Shown here: piece after piece, positions 63,634-64,000 of the stretch
Numbering within the stretch: the first letter of the stretch is position 1
Layout of the letters: the number at the start of each line of letters is the position of its first letter
NCBI GenBank assembly: GCA_016192065.1
Contig: JACPUX010000077.1
Coordinates: 62,001 to 126,000, forward strand
Length of the DNA stretch: 64,000 nucleotides
Direction of reading: 5' to 3'
Source: Betaproteobacteria bacterium
Lineage (GTDB): Bacteria; Pseudomonadota; Gammaproteobacteria; Burkholderiales; Casimicrobiaceae
Translations under genes and position numbers: made by a program
The notes under the pieces: model-generated
What the model saw: the letters and a program-made list of their open reading frames with translations, nothing else
Database searches by the model: none
What the model was told of the DNA's origin: nothing

Positions 63634-64000
63634 ATGATCGGCCGGATCACCGGAATCCTGCTGGAGAAGAACCCCCCGCAAGTGCTGGTGGACGTGCAGG
63701 GCATCGCCTATGAAGTCGACGTGCCCATGAGCACGCTCTACAACTTGCCGGAAGCGGGCCAGCGGGTGAGCTTGTTCACCCACCTGGTGGTGCGTGAGGA
63801 TGCGCACCTCTTGTTTGGATTCGGCAGCGAAAACGAGCGGCGTGCCTTTCGCGAATTGCTCAAGATCTCCGGGGTCGGTGCGCGCACCGCCCTGGCCGTG
63901 CTTTCAGGCTTAAGTGTCGCCGATCTGGCGCAGGCGGTGACGCTGCAGGAGACCGGGCGACTGACGCGTGTTCCGGGCATCGGCAAGAAGACCGCCGAGC
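63634..64000 (+). CDS. ruvA: Holliday junction branch-migration protein RuvA, 5' part
   Basis: The first 122 codons are visible, cut by the window end. [20 protein letters not shown] and [19 protein letters not shown] form the OB-fold domain [21 protein letters not shown] and [10 protein letters not shown] are the two helix-hairpin-helix motifs of domain II. RuvA binds Holliday junctions and recruits RuvB. ATG 63634 is the family start. Confidence 0.96.
   Translation, partial: MIGRITGILLEKNPPQVLVDVQGIAYEVDVPMSTLYNLPEAGQRVSLFTHLVVREDAHLLFGFGSENERRAFRELLKISGVGARTALAVLSGLSVADLAQAVTLQETGRLTRVPGIGKKTAE

Noticed and set aside
1-64000. Prophage, insertion sequence, rRNA or tRNA genes, CRISPR arrays
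   Set aside because: I saw no transposase, integrase, phage structural gene, rRNA signature, complete tRNA cloverleaf or spaced direct repeats; repeats present are the short dispersed families listed above.

Overview
The window is a 64 kb, high-GC, gene-dense piece of a bacterial chromosome. The gene content points to a betaproteobacterium that degrades aromatic compounds under low or fluctuating oxygen, probably Rhodocyclales or a relative such as Sterolibacteriaceae. That placement is an inference from gene families and was not tested phylogenetically. The centre is a complete benzoyl-CoA epoxidase (box) system; around it are assimilatory nitrite reductase genes, oxygen-related hemerythrin and DUF2249 proteins, and ordinary housekeeping genes.

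Layout: 1-6.1 kb, the 5' end of an S9 peptidase and two paralogous TonB-dependent receptors, minus strand. 6.2-7.2 kb, two GNAT acetyltransferases. 7.6-9.5 kb, a TrpB2-type tryptophan synthase and a small membrane protein. 9.5-13.2 kb, nirB-nirD-formate/nitrite transporter behind a sigma-54-like promoter. 13.5-15.6 kb, DUF2249, a CDF metal exporter and an FmdE-domain protein. 15.7-18.4 kb, a Tat-exported PhoX phosphatase with a PhoB-box-like array and a DGC-domain zinc protein. 18.7-24.5 kb, a 1,931-residue double UvrA.

24.6-44.2 kb is the aromatic block. From a shared control region (37.6-38.05 kb), one arm runs on the minus strand: DUF4863 protein, benzoate-CoA ligase, a response regulator/histidine kinase pair, an orphan periplasmic binding protein, a complete Liv-type ABC importer, an alpha/beta hydrolase and a 4HBT thioesterase. 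The other arm runs on the plus strand: boxR, boxC, boxB, boxA and a hemerythrin protein. Four copies of a TGCA-N6-TGCA-like motif sit on the two divergent promoters, which fits control of both arms by BoxR. Together these genes would import benzoate-type acids, activate them to CoA esters, epoxidise benzoyl-CoA with O2 and open the ring. The later aldehyde dehydrogenase and beta-oxidation steps are not in the window; a thiolase at 47.8 kb could serve the end of the pathway.

44.2-64 kb: glnS and xseA, divergent from an AT-rich gap with a cluster of DnaA-box-like sites; the thiolase; a sulfotransferase-like protein; aroC; a minus-strand cell-envelope group (DUF3999, DUF2339, a TPR-GT41-GT2 fusion, an MFS-acyltransferase fusion); a Tat/lipoprotein amidohydrolase with an ArsR regulator; and yebC-ruvC-ruvA (ruvA cut by the window end).

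The most unusual feature is a dispersed repeat in five copies (7.25, 13.8, 14.9, 42.2 and 58.4 kb). It has long (about 170-190 bp) and short (about 90-105 bp) forms. Its 3' end carries a Shine-Dalgarno-like GGAAGG followed by GTG. In two copies that GTG is the likely start codon of the next gene, boxA in one case. In a third the repeat lies in frame inside an acyltransferase.
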